This document shows, piece after piece, positions 45,316 through 56,804 of a stretch of DNA of 64,000 nt. The DNA is from Mytilus galloprovincialis (taxonomy: Eukaryota; Mollusca; Bivalvia; Mytilida; Mytilidae): assembly GCF_965363235.1 (NCBI RefSeq), contig NC_134844.1:93582664-93646663 (forward strand), written 5' to 3'. The position numbers and the translations under genes were made by a program. Position 1 is the first letter of the stretch, and every line of letters begins with the position of its first letter. The notes beneath the pieces were generated by a model, which made no database searches, was not told where the DNA came from, and saw nothing but the letters and a program-made list of their open reading frames with translations.

Positions 45316-46244
45316 CATGACCCTTAAGGGGCTCCGTATTTAGACTTACCACACGGACTATTATCTACTACAAAATCATTTTGTTGGCGTCTTTGTATGA
45401 TTTAATTGTGAGTGCCATGTTAACCAATTATGTCTGTATGGGTTGATCACCCAATTTGGCCATCTTACGGAACATTAAACAATCATACATTTGGGCGTAT
45501 AAGCTGGCTAGAAAACCAGATTTAACTCACCATTTTCTTAGAAAGATGCCTGTGCCAAGTCTGGAATATGACAGTTGTTTTCCTAATGTTTTTTTTATCA
45601 ATGTTTGTTTTTCCAATTATGCAAAAATTAACAAGGATCTTCCTTTTATAGATTATGACTGCATACAAATTAATGGAAATCAGACGAGACGATCTTAACT
45701 TTTCAAACGACATAAAACTTATGCAGGACGGACAGACGAACTTATATTGTTATAAGAAAACTAGTGGTCTTAGTGGTTTATCAAATAATCAGATCCAATG
45801 GCATTGAACCATCATAGCCCAAAACAAAAGGGAAGCGGAATAAGTCATACAAATCCAATCTTTTGTTATACCAATTACAAATATAAATTATCGTTTGTTC
45901 AAAGAAAGATTTTATTGTTTTCGTGGATGTTTTGCAATAATGAATAAGCGACAACAGATCTTTCACGATCCTTTTCACGATCATCAAAATGCGGTACCCG
46001 ATCTTTTACGATCCGAAAAATTAAATTTTTACAAATATTACCGTTTTTGCAAAGTTTCTAATTAAACTAAATCAAAAAACTTGAAGAACTATTTTAAACA
46101 GAAATATTGAACAATATTCGTAAGAGAAAAGTAGTTCATGCTTTAAAAATTTAAAAAAAATCATGTTTGTTTACATTTTTATTTCTCTGAAATTTCGAAG
46201 AGCAATCTGCCTTTTGTAGTTTTGTTAAAACGGTGTACTTTTAA
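45316..46244. other. Inner part of the 5.6-kb element
   Basis: A frame at 45456-45698 (+) has no family I recognise. At 45955-46020 two GATC-TTTCACGATCC motifs repeat the terminal motif of the element. Confidence 0.4.
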
Positions 46245-46565
46245 TAGATATAGGAAGATGTGGTGTGAGTGCCAATGAGACAACTCTCCATACAAATAAC
46301 AATTTAAAAAGTAAACCATTATAGGTTAAAGTACGGCCTTCAACACGGAGCCTTGGCTCACACCGAACAACAAGCTATAAAGGGCCCCAAAATTACTAGT
46401 GTAAAACCATTCAAACGGGAAAACCAACGGCCTAATCTATATAAACAAAACGAGAAACGAGAAACACGTATATATTACATAAACAAACGACAACTACTGT
46501 ACATCAGATTCCTGACTTAGGACAGGTGCAAACATTTGCAGCGGGATTAAACGTTTTAATGGATC
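46245..46565 (+). repeat. R2 repeat, long copy
   Basis: GAAGATGTGGTGTGAGTGCC, AAGTACGGCCTTCAACACGG, AGATTCCTGACTTAGGACAG in R2 order, with moderate divergence. Confidence 0.75.
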
Positions 46566-47819
46566 CAAACCTTCTCCCTTTTTCTGAAACAATAGCATAA
46601 CATCACAACAAAGAAAAACATACGATAAAATATCAATTGGCAGACTTAACTCAATCAAAAAACGTATGATTAAACAATGAACGAATAAATTCGATCTGCG
46701 ATATCTGAATACAAATGCACAGTTAATTTAATATTAGAGACAAACTTTCATGACCAAAAAGCTAACAAACAAATTCAAACACATGACTGAGAAATATTTA
46801 ACCAATCAATGTTCACTTTAGAAAAAAACCGGTTTTTTTATAATCTTGAAGTTTATACAAATGTTGTAAGAATAAGTGAAAAATTGAAGATATTACAAAT
46901 AATCAAAGCTGGTGTACAGACAAGATCCATATAAATAAAAAATAACAAAAAGCATTATAAACAGTATCAACAGGTCGAATTAACAAGAAAATACGATTTG
47001 AGAGTACTCGCAGTTACTGACAGCTAGTTAAAAGCCAAAACCAATTAATAATAAAAAAATCATGCATCAGAGACTAAAATCGACTAAAACACATCACAGG
47101 GATTTAGTATTTTAACGTCATTAATAGTCAAAGAAGACATGACTTGTGCAATGCCAAAAATAAATGTATCGACAGGTAGTAGTATAGTGAAGAGCGACTT
47201 CTATAGAAATAAAAGTTAACGTGTCTGTGTCTCTATACATCTCGCCTCAAAAGATAATGAAATTTAGTTATGTTTTAAGCCTTGATTTTTCTCGGATGCT
47301 GATCATAATATTGAACTATTTTGACAGACAGTTTTATTTTTCCAATATTTGTCTTTATAAATAATTGATTAAATAAGATTATTTACTGACGGAGCATGTG
47401 TCTTCTCGATAATATTTCATTCACGATCCTATACCAGATCTTTCACGATCCAATCGCAATAGTTGACCACCGTTACTTATTCTTTCACGATCATTTTTCT
47501 CGATAAACCGAATGACAGCCGTGCTATTGGGTCGTACATTCAAATACATAATATCCTTTGCATGATAGAGTAAAATTTGATAAATCTTCCTATATCTAGG
47601 CTGATGAATAATTTGTTACTATTTCAATGGGAACACGACGTACTTCTACAAACTCTTACCCAACTTTTGTTTTATCATTATTGACTTTTGTGTTTCATTA
47701 AATAGGTTATATAGAACATTTAATGTTTTATTTTTATTTTGTAATTTTATGTGTAAGTTGCAATATTATAAGAAAGAAAATACCAACTATAATGCATATA
47801 AATAAACATAAAATAGTGG

Positions 47820-48606
47820 TGTAAAGTAACATTATTTGAACTATTCAGTATATAATGCTAATCACAAAATCTGGCGTTATTGTGTAAACTTTCTTCACCA
47901 GTTTATTAATTAGATCGAATTTTGTCGATTTAATATTTTGTGTATTACTATATTTCAATTTTATGTCACTGAAAGCTTATCGTAGGTTTAATCAGAGTTA
48001 TCGAACTTTTTCATCAACCCATGTGATGACAAACTATCTCGGACAATTTATCTTGGAATTTCCATAAGCTTTGGCTGACCACAATGTAAGAACCTTTTTA
48101 TTTACTATAATATGAGTTTATAATACTGTTCAAGTAATTTTTGATACAAGTTTAATGATTATTTTCTCGCATTTTGCAATGTTTATGTCGTTGTATGGTA
48201 TGTCGGTTTGACAATCAAAATACATTGTTTTGTAAACAATACTTACCTGGTATGATACTTACGTGGATAATACTTACCTTTTCCCTTTTTTTGTAATTCC
48301 CTTGACCTGATATTCCCATTTTTTCGGGTTTTCAGTTGTTAATTCTATACCCCCTTTTTTCGTGTGAAAAAATGTATGGAACACACTTCGTGTCATATTT
48401 GTAATTTATTATTTTTTGGTAATTTCATATAACAACTCGATATGGCTGTTATGATCATGTTTTTGTATTATTTTTTGTATTAACATTTTTTATAAGTAGT
48501 TTTTACTTTCTTTGTAGCTCTTCACCACTCTATCTTGTTCAGTCTACATTGATGAATAAAATGGTTTAAACTGTCTGCATTAGTTACATTACTTAGTGGC
48601 AGAACA
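47820..48606 (+). repeat. BEL/Pao 5' LTR
   Basis: Same sequence as 54730-55516 by eye. It should carry the element's promoter and poly(A) signals; AATAAA at 48556-48561 fits the latter. Confidence 0.93.
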
Positions 48607-48627
48607 GTGAAGAGATTCAATACAGCA

Positions 48628-51600
48628 ATGAGTAACATGGATCCATTAGAACAGAAGAATGATCAGATGTCCAAGGATGGTCTCGAGTTAGATAAGGAAA
48701 CCAGATTAAGGACATTAACCGAAAAAGCTCAAATTGAATATGACCAAACGGTTACAAACTACTTTTCAAAACTTTCAACATTGAAAAGAAACGTGGATTA
48801 TGAAATCGGAACTTATAAATCCGAAGATCAAACAAAAGAATCAATATCCGTGTGCCAAAAAAGGATAGAAAATTCACTTGACAAATACCTCAATATGGCA
48901 GAAGAAATCTCGCAATATCTCAAAAGGAAAAACACAGCAGATAGCCTTCGAGAACTCGAAAATCACGAATCGGTGTATACTAATGTAGAACTATCCGCAG
49001 ACGAAGTATTTCTTGATATGCAAAGGATACAACAAAGGACTAAAACAAAATCTGTTAAATCAGTTAAATCAAATGGACGATCGTCAGTAGCATCATCAAC
49101 CACGAAAATGAAAGCTAGAGCTGAAGCAGCAAAAGCATCATTAGAATTCGCAGCTAAAGAAGCCGAACTTAAGAAGGCAGATGCAGAAATACAGCGAAAA
49201 CAGATGGACATTCAAGCAGATCTAGAATTTCTTAGTAAGCAAAAAGAAGCAGCTGTAGCATATGCAGAGTACAAAGCAGCTATGGAAGACGATGATTCAC
49301 AGCATGATGCTAAGTCATTACAAGGAATACCTAAACAAGACGAGTTAGATCGAACTAGACAGTACGTCGAAAGTCATAGAAATGTTACATTTAACAGTCA
49401 GAACTTCCGTGATAATCCGGTTCACAGCAATACTCACTTGGGCGATAATACTAGTGCTCCATTTATCCCAAGTACCCACCAGGATCAAATGCCTGTATCG
49501 GGACCTGTTGAAACTCACGATACGAACAACCCTAGTTTGAGCGAATTTTCGCGATTTCTATTAAAGAAAGATCTTTTGATGTCGAGATTTAACCGTTTCA
49601 ATGACCGTCCAGAATCGTATGCACTTTGGAAATCCGGTTTTAAAGCTATTACAAAGGAACTTGAAGTGACTGCTGTTGAGGAAAGTGAACTTTTAATTAA
49701 GTGGCTTGGACCCGATTCATCAAAGTTTGGGCAAAGCATCCGGACATCAAACTTAAGTGATCCGTCGATAGGATTACGAAAGATATGGCAAAGGCTAGAA
49801 GAACGTTTTGGTAGCCCGGAAATGATAGAAACGTCACTGAAGACAAAGATCAACGAATTTCCTAAAGTAACATTTAGAGAAGTGAAACGATTATATGATT
49901 TACAAGACGTTCTTTCGGAAATATTGTCAATTAAAGAGAATCCTGTATATGAGAAGCTTCTAAGTTACTTCGACTCTTCAGTAGGAATCAACCCGATAAT
50001 GAGTAAATTGCCACAATCGCTACAATATAAGTGGAGGGATAAAGCAACAAACTACAAGAAGTCAAAGAATGTTCCGTATCCGCCATTTTCGTTTTTTGTT
50101 GAATTCATATCCGATCAGGCTAGTAAGTACAATGACCCAGGATTCAAATTTGAAAGTGATCAAAACAACAATTCACCACAAGCACGGGATAAAGAATCCG
50201 GACGTTCATCTCAGAGACCACGCTTGAGCGCGAGAAACATAAATGTTAGTAAGACAGAAATTGCTACTACCACAGAGGGTATTAAACCAATTAAGCTTAA
50301 ATGTGCTATTCATAAGACTAATCATTCGTTAAATGATTGCAGGTCGTTTTTATCCAAGTCTATAGAGGACCGTCGTAAGATAATTAAGGAAAACGGTATA
50401 TGCTTCAAGTGCATCAACTCGAAAGATCACCTCAGTCGCAATTGTCCTGAAAATGTTCAATGTAAGGAGTGTGACAGCTCTACTCATAGTTCAGGAATGC
50501 ATATTTACGGACAACAGAAAATGCAACCTTTGGAACCCCATGGCGGGGAGCAATCTGAAGACGCAAGTAAAGTTGTTAAGGCGTGTTGCATGGACATATG
50601 TAATGGTAAATTTTCTGGAAAGTCATGTGCGAAAATACTTCCGGTATTTGTTTCACATGAAGATGATCCATCCAAACGCATCAAGACTTACATTATATTA
50701 GACGAACAAAGCAATAGGTCTTTGGGTAAGAAAGAACTGTTTGATTCATTTGACATTGTATGTAAACCAGAGGAGTATACATTAATGAGTTGCTCGGGTC
50801 GGACAAGAATGACTGGTCGACGTGTGTCAGGATTGTTACTCGAATCTTTAGATGGGTCAACAAAAATGCAATTGCCAACAGTCATAGAATGTAAGGAGAT
50901 ACCAAATAATCGCGATGAGATTCCGACTCCAGACGTAGCTAATTATCACGATCATCTTCGTAGCATTTCACATGAACTTGAACCTTTAGATGAAAATGCA
51001 GATATTCTTTTATTGATAGGACGAGACCTTCTAGAAGCTCATCACATAATTGAACAACGAATCGGACCAGCTCATTCTCCATATGCACAAAGATTAGCTC
51101 TGGGTTGGGTTATAATCGGAGATGTTTGTATTGGAAATAGACATGTCACAGACTCTGTCAAGTCTTACAAGACATACATTCAAGCAGGTGGACGCCCGTC
51201 ACTCTTAAAACCGTGTCCAAATGTAATCAGTGTACGGGAATTGCTGAAAACTCAAAACAAACTTGATAATATTGACTTTGATGAAACAAAATTGGGAGAC
51301 GGTGTATTTGATCGCACTGAGTTCGATGACACACCTGGAAAGTCTATAGAAGACAAAATATTTCTTGATATAATGGAGAAGGATTTCCACAAGAATGAAC
51401 ATGGAAATTGGTGCGCACCTTTACCCTTTAAACCTAATAGGGAACGATTACCAAACAATTTTCCTATGGCTTTACGTCGTGCTAAAACACTTGATAGAAG
51501 TCTTCAGTCTAATAAAGAAAAACGTGAACACTTTTTAGAATTTATGCACAATCTTATACAAAACAATCATGCAGAAATAGCACCAAAACTTGATGAAGGA

Positions 51601-54600
51601 GCAGAATCTTGGTACCTACCTGTCTTTGGTATCTATCATCCAAAGAAACCTGGAAAGATCCGTTGTGTTTTTGATTCCTCTGCCAAATTTGGAGATGTGT
51701 CACTCAACAAGGTATTGCTACAAGGACCAGATCTAAATAATTCTCTTCTGAGTGTCCTCATGCGCTTCAGAAAAAATCGTATTGCTGCCTCAGCTGACGT
51801 TCAGCAGATGTTCTATTCGTTTTCTGTTGATGAGAAGCATAGAGACTTTCTTCGTTTCCTATGGCACGAAGACAATGACCTTGATAAACAACTAGTAGCC
51901 TTTAGAATGACCGTACACGTATTCGGGAATAGCCCCTCGCCAGCGGTTGCAACATATGGACTACGAAAGTGCTCAAATTTGGCTGAACCAGATGTTAGAA
52001 ATTTTATTCAGAGACACTTTTATGTTGACGATGGCCTCATGTCATTAGATAGCAGTCAGGACATGATAGATCTGCTAACACGAACTCAGAAAACCTTATT
52101 GGAGGAAGGAAATATACGCCTTCACAAGTTCGCATCAAATAGTGATGAAGTAATGTCCGCTCTTCCACATGAAGATCTTGCTCAAGACTTGAAGAGTATA
52201 GACTTTGATTCAGATAGTGTTCCGCTACAGAGGAGTTTAGGGTTGTACTGGGACCTAGCTACAGACTGTTTTACCTATCGAATTTCTGAAGAAAGCAAAC
52301 CTTTTACACGCCGTGGTGTATTATCTACACTTAACAGTTTATTTGACCCGCTAGGCTTTGTCGCTCCAGTCATAATTAAAGGTAAAATTATACTGCGTGA
52401 GCTTATGGCGCAATCTGTTGATTGGGACGAACCCCTGCCGGAACACAGCAGATCGGAATGGGAAACTTGGAGAAATTCGCTTAGTGCTCTTCAGAACATT
52501 ACAATTCCACGCATGTATGTAAGTTCTTCATTAAGTAAAAAACCTACCTTTGAACTTCATGTCTTTGCTGACGCATCTGAAAAGGCTATTGCAGCGGTAT
52601 CATACTTACGAACAATAAAACCTGATGGCAACTTTGAAACTGGATTCATTTTAGGAAAGGCAAAAGTCGCACCTCACCATGGACACACTATACCGAGGTT
52701 AGAGCTGTGTGCAGCTGTTTTGGCGGTTGACGTAGCAAAGACAGTTGTTGAGAACTTTGATGAGACTTTCGATGTTGTTAAGTTTTACACCGACAGCAAG
52801 GTGGTCCTGGGATATATTTATAACCAGACACGTCGCTTTTATGTTTATGTGGAACATAGAATCGAACGCATACGTAAGTCAACGGTCCCAGAACAATGGA
52901 ATTACGTTCCAACATCAGTCAATCCCGCAGATCAAGCTACAAGGTCAGTTTCGTCAGAAGATATTGGTTCTAGTTGTTGGTTGCAAGGACCAACTAAGTT
53001 TCTAAGCGGAGAACTACAAGCTTCTGCATCTACTGAAACTCTAACGACACTGGTCAATCCAGATTTAGATAAAGAAGTACGACCTATTGTGACAGTTACA
53101 AAGACTACAATTGAAGACAGTCATTCTATTGGATCTGAACGATTTCAAAACTTTTCATCATGGAAGTCACTGGTAAATGGAATAGCCGTTCTACAAAGAT
53201 TCATTCAGTCGAGATTCAAAAAGGTTACTTTACAAGATATCGATGTAGTTAAGTCGCTCAATGAGTCAGAAATATTTATAATTAAGACAATACAAAGTGA
53301 AGTTTATAGTTCAGAAATAGACTGCATAGTAAATGGACAAAATCTTAGGAAAAACAGTAGCATTATATCTTTAGATCCATTTCTGGATAGTGAAGGCATT
53401 TTGCGTGTTGGTGGAAGACTCAATAAATCAAATCTGCCATACCAAGAAAGAAATCCACTCATTCTTCCAGGAAAATGTCATGTGTCAAAATTACTAGTGC
53501 AACATTTTCATGCCCAAGTCAAGCACCAAGGAAGACATTTTACAGAAGGTGCCATTCGTGCAGAGGGTTACTGGATTACAGGCTCGAAACGTCTCGTATC
53601 ATCAGTTATACACCATTGCGTCCCGTGTCGTAAACTCAGAGGTTGTTTGGAGGTTCAAAAGATGGCTGACCTCCCTACAGACAGAATAGAACCCACTCCG
53701 CCATTTACTAATGTGGGGGTCGATGCATTTGGTCCCTGGTCTGTTATTCATCGCAGGACTCGTGGTGGCTGTTCAAATTCTAAGAGGTGGGCTATACTTT
53801 TTACATGTCTCACGACACGTGCAATACATATAGAAATAGTCGAAGAGATGTCTTCGAGTGCTTTCATCAATGCCTTACGCAGATTCATTGCAATCAGAGG
53901 AAAAGTGAGTGTTTTTAGATCGGATCGCGGTACTAATTTCATAGGTGCAGTGGATCCTTTACATATCGAGGCTATTAACGTTGAAGATGACAAAGTTAAA
54001 ACTTTTATGCATGAAACAAGGACGATTTGGATTTTCAACCCTCCCCACTCCTCGCACATGGGAGGAGCGTGGGAACGATTAATAGGCGTAACAAGAAGGA
54101 TTTTGGACTCTATTCTTACAGATTCAAACACAAAATTTCTAACTCATGATGTTTTAGTTACCTTCATGGCTGAAGTAGCGAGTATAGTGAATCATAGACC
54201 AATAGTTCCGGTTTCTTCTGACACTGATAATCCGTTTATACTTTCACCGGCAGTGCTTCTTACTCAAAAGACAAAATCTACAATCGAAACCGATTACATT
54301 GGAGAATTTGACACAAAGGATCTTCTCCGTGCCGAATGGAAGCGTGTAATGGTTCTTTCTGACATGTTTTGGTCAAGGTGGCGCAAAGAGTATCTGAACA
54401 ATCTTCAGTCAAGGAGAAAATGGCATAAGGATGTTCCAAACATAAAGGAAGGAGATGTCGTTTTATTAAGAGACAAAACTCTAATTCGTAATGAATGGCC
54501 TCTTGGACTTGTAATTCGTGCATTCGCGAGTGATGATGGAAAAGTGAGAAAAACAGAAATTCGTGTGATAAGAGATGGCAAACCAACAGTTTATGTGCGA

Positions 54601-54651
54601 CCAATTACAGAACTTGTTCTTCTTGTCTCCGATCGAGAACAATGTGTTTGA
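48628..54651 (+). CDS. BEL/Pao gag-pol polyprotein
   Basis: The first ATG in frame is at 48628; it runs about 2,007 residues to TGA. Order of parts: charged Ala/Lys/Glu-rich coiled-coil-like N-terminus (48650-49300), gag-type DUF1759 region (about 49570-50000), Cys/His knuckles (50300-50505), A17-type aspartic protease (about 50620-51120), reverse transcriptase (51600-52270, box YVDDGL), RNase H (52550-52960, VFADAS and YTDSKV), integrase zinc-binding region (53490-53640), integrase core with its D, D and E (VGVDAFGPW, SDRGTNF, GGAWERLIG) and a C-terminal DUF5641 region (54360-54620). This is the standard BEL/Pao order in one frame with no separate env gene. It would work in the host cell's cytoplasmic particle and then in the nucleus. 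Confidence 0.93.
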   Translation: MSNMDPLEQKNDQMSKDGLELDKETRLRTLTEKAQIEYDQTVTNYFSKLSTLKRNVDYEIGTYKSEDQTKESISVCQKRIENSLDKYLNMAEEISQYLKRKNTADSLRELENHESVYTNVELSADEVFLDMQRIQQRTKTKSVKSVKSNGRSSVASSTTKMKARAEAAKASLEFAAKEAELKKADAEIQRKQMDIQADLEFLSKQKEAAVAYAEYKAAMEDDDSQHDAKSLQGIPKQDELDRTRQYVESHRNVTFNSQNFRDNPVHSNTHLGDNTSAPFIPSTHQDQMPVSGPVETHDTNNPSLSEFSRFLLKKDLLMSRFNRFNDRPESYALWKSGFKAITKELEVTAVEESELLIKWLGPDSSKFGQSIRTSNLSDPSIGLRKIWQRLEERFGSPEMIETSLKTKINEFPKVTFREVKRLYDLQDVLSEILSIKENPVYEKLLSYFDSSVGINPIMSKLPQSLQYKWRDKATNYKKSKNVPYPPFSFFVEFISDQASKYNDPGFKFESDQNNNSPQARDKESGRSSQRPRLSARNINVSKTEIATTTEGIKPIKLKCAIHKTNHSLNDCRSFLSKSIEDRRKIIKENGICFKCINSKDHLSRNCPENVQCKECDSSTHSSGMHIYGQQKMQPLEPHGGEQSEDASKVVKACCMDICNGKFSGKSCAKILPVFVSHEDDPSKRIKTYIILDEQSNRSLGKKELFDSFDIVCKPEEYTLMSCSGRTRMTGRRVSGLLLESLDGSTKMQLPTVIECKEIPNNRDEIPTPDVANYHDHLRSISHELEPLDENADILLLIGRDLLEAHHIIEQRIGPAHSPYAQRLALGWVIIGDVCIGNRHVTDSVKSYKTYIQAGGRPSLLKPCPNVISVRELLKTQNKLDNIDFDETKLGDGVFDRTEFDDTPGKSIEDKIFLDIMEKDFHKNEHGNWCAPLPFKPNRERLPNNFPMALRRAKTLDRSLQSNKEKREHFLEFMHNLIQNNHAEIAPKLDEGAESWYLPVFGIYHPKKPGKIRCVFDSSAKFGDVSLNKVLLQGPDLNNSLLSVLMRFRKNRIAASADVQQMFYSFSVDEKHRDFLRFLWHEDNDLDKQLVAFRMTVHVFGNSPSPAVATYGLRKCSNLAEPDVRNFIQRHFYVDDGLMSLDSSQDMIDLLTRTQKTLLEEGNIRLHKFASNSDEVMSALPHEDLAQDLKSIDFDSDSVPLQRSLGLYWDLATDCFTYRISEESKPFTRRGVLSTLNSLFDPLGFVAPVIIKGKIILRELMAQSVDWDEPLPEHSRSEWETWRNSLSALQNITIPRMYVSSSLSKKPTFELHVFADASEKAIAAVSYLRTIKPDGNFETGFILGKAKVAPHHGHTIPRLELCAAVLAVDVAKTVVENFDETFDVVKFYTDSKVVLGYIYNQTRRFYVYVEHRIERIRKSTVPEQWNYVPTSVNPADQATRSVSSEDIGSSCWLQGPTKFLSGELQASASTETLTTLVNPDLDKEVRPIVTVTKTTIEDSHSIGSERFQNFSSWKSLVNGIAVLQRFIQSRFKKVTLQDIDVVKSLNESEIFIIKTIQSEVYSSEIDCIVNGQNLRKNSSIISLDPFLDSEGILRVGGRLNKSNLPYQERNPLILPGKCHVSKLLVQHFHAQVKHQGRHFTEGAIRAEGYWITGSKRLVSSVIHHCVPCRKLRGCLEVQKMADLPTDRIEPTPPFTNVGVDAFGPWSVIHRRTRGGCSNSKRWAILFTCLTTRAIHIEIVEEMSSSAFINALRRFIAIRGKVSVFRSDRGTNFIGAVDPLHIEAINVEDDKVKTFMHETRTIWIFNPPHSSHMGGAWERLIGVTRRILDSILTDSNTKFLTHDVLVTFMAEVASIVNHRPIVPVSSDTDNPFILSPAVLLTQKTKSTIETDYIGEFDTKDLLRAEWKRVMVLSDMFWSRWRKEYLNNLQSRRKWHKDVPNIKEGDVVLLRDKTLIRNEWPLGLVIRAFASDDGKVRKTEIRVIRDGKPTVYVRPITELVLLVSDREQCV

Positions 54652-54729
54652 ACTTTAAATATAAATTGTATTTGTTCAAAGATTTATTCAGTTATAGTGA
54701 TATCCAGAAGACTGATATCAGACGGGGAG

Positions 54730-55516
54730 TGTAAAGTAACATTATTTGAACTATTCAGTATATAATGCTAATCACAAAATCTGGCGTTATTGTGTAAACT
54801 TTCTTCACCAGTTTATTAATTAGATCGAATTTTGTCGATTTAATATTTTGTGTATTACTATATTTCAATTTTATGTCACTGAAAGCTTATCGTAGGTTTA
54901 ATCAGAGTTATCGAACTTTTTCATCAACCCATGTGATGACAAACTATCTCGGACAATTTATCTTGGAATTTCCATAAGCTTTGGCTGACCACAATGTAAG
55001 AACCTTTTTATTTACTATAATATGAGTTTATAATACTGTTCAAGTAATTTTTGATACAAGTTTAATGATTATTTTCTCGCATTTTGCAATGTTTATGTCG
55101 TTGTATGGTATGTCGGTTTGACAATCAAAATACATTGTTTTGTAAACAATACTTACCTGGTATGATACTTACGTGGATAATACTTACCTTTTCCCTTTTT
55201 TTGTAATTCCCTTGACCTGATATTCCCATTTTTTCGGGTTTTCAGTTGTTAATTCTATACCCCCTTTTTTCGTGTGAAAAAATGTATGGAACACACTTCG
55301 TGTCATATTTGTAATTTATTATTTTTTGGTAATTTCATATAACAACTCGATATGGCTGTTATGATCATGTTTTTGTATTATTTTTTGTATTAACATTTTT
55401 TATAAGTAGTTTTTACTTTCTTTGTAGCTCTTCACCACTCTATCTTGTTCAGTCTACATTGATGAATAAAATGGTTTAAACTGTCTGCATTAGTTACATT
55501 ACTTAGTGGCAGAACA
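54730..55516 (+). repeat. BEL/Pao 3' LTR
   Basis: Identical by eye to the 5' LTR; followed by the AGTGG target repeat. Confidence 0.93.
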
Positions 55517-55905
55517 AGTGGGTACAAGTTGGTAGAAGTACAAGTTGGTAAATATAGGATACAAGTTTGTTGAGTACAACGTGTACAAGTTGGTAGCTAG
55601 AAATACGAGTAGGTAAATATAGATGACAAGTTTGTTGAGTACAACGTGTACAAGTTTGCAAAGGTACGAGGATGTTAATGAAGGGTACAAGTTAGTTGAA
55701 TACAACGTGTACAAGCTGGAAGCTAGAAGTACAAGTTGGTAAATATAGGATACAAGTTTGTTGAGTACAACGTGTACTAGCTGGTAGCTAGAAGTAAAGT
55801 TGGTAAATATAGATTACAAGTTTGTTGAGTACAACGTGTACACGTTTGCAAAGTATGAGTAGACAAATATAGGATACAAGTTTGTTGGGTACAGCATGTA
55901 CATAC
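55517..55905 (+). repeat. ~85-bp TACAAGTTTGTTGAGTACAACG minisatellite
   Basis: Four to five imperfect units (GATACAAGTTTGTTGAGTAC, AACGTGTACAAG, GGTAGCTAGAAGTACAAG). The LTR element abuts its left edge. A 25-bp R2 end follows at 55898-55922. Confidence 0.75.
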
Positions 55906-55922
55906 CACATCTTCTTATCTTT

Positions 55923-56804
55923 ATATATTAATAGATTTTCTTATGTAACTATTTGTTATATGAATGTAATTCTCCATATATGCATATAGGTCACTGTACA
56001 GCCTGATTTATGTACATATACAATAACAATAAATGAAAAATAAATATGATACACAAAAACAAATGATGACCAATTTTAATCAGGAGCAAAAAGAAAAATG
56101 CATCAACTTGTCACGGAATAGAAGTTCCTTCTTAATATAAGTTCCAAGTGGAGGAAATATTCTGTAATATTGTTTCAATTGGAATAAATATTACAGTATT
56201 TGTTCCTTACGGAATAAAGGGTATATGGTATTTGTTCTCACAGGAACATTTATTATACCAAAGTTTTCATGGGAACTTCTGTTAGGGAGCTACCATTTGA
56301 TTTTTATGGGGGAAAGGGGGGGGGGAGGGAATTTTTGTCCTGCATTTTTCTTTAGTTGTAATCTCTGTCCTGCTTTTTTTTATTTTTCACTCTATTCAGT
56401 CCTGGCTTTTTTTATTAGTTTATACTTACTTTTTTTTCAGAAAGTGTTATCCTGCCTTTTTTTTACTCAAAACTCCTTTCCTGCCTATTTTTTTAAAATT
56501 TCATCCTTGAGAACTCTGGTATTTTTATACTATTTGTAAGAATTATACCCTACACCATGTCCACCAACCTTTGTTAAAATATATATTTAATTTAAAACCA
56601 CATCAACAATAAACAATTTCCTTACATGCTTATGGGAGCAACCATTTAACTTCCAGGGGAGGGGTTATGGTTTCCGCTACAGTTAGCATCAAATGAGTCT
56701 TAATTTTATATCTCGTATCTTATTTTGTAACTACTTGGCATCAAAAGGAGTAAAATGTTTTTCTTTAACGTTATTTGCACAAATATTTAACGTCATTCGC
56801 CATT
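55923..56804. other. Spacer with pyrimidine-rich stretch
   Basis: 56290-56340 is a G-rich run (GGGGGAAAGGGGGGGGGGAGG) followed by T- and CCTGC-rich sequence. No gene seen. Confidence 0.45.

Larger units (their letters stand above)
41882..47523. mobile_element. 5.6-kb element with ~115-bp inverted ends rich in ATCGTGAAAGATC
   Basis: The left end CACGGGTGTCATTCGG and right end CCGAATGACAGCCGTG are inverted; the match runs on for about 115 bp (AAATGATCGTGAAAGAATAA, TAACGGTGGTCAA, AGATCTGGTAT). CTATT flanks both sides (41877-41881, 47524-47528). Inner copies of the ATCGTGAAAGATC motif stand at 42345-42400 and 45955-46020. No transposase frame was found. Inside lie several other repeats, so part of the length is later insertion. 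Superfamily not assigned. Confidence 0.75.
47820..55516 (+). mobile_element. BEL/Pao LTR retrotransposon, looks whole and very young
   Basis: 7.7 kb. Two 787-bp LTRs, TGTAAAG ... GCAGAACA, appear identical base for base on reading, and AGTGG flanks the element on both sides (47815-47819, 55517-55521); 5-bp repeats are usual for BEL/Pao. One long frame fills almost the whole interior. A purine tract (AGACGGGGAG) lies directly before the right LTR. A primer-binding site is not clear: the TGG that would start it falls in the last ten bases of the LTR. I see no break. Identical LTRs mean insertion very recently. Confidence 0.93.
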
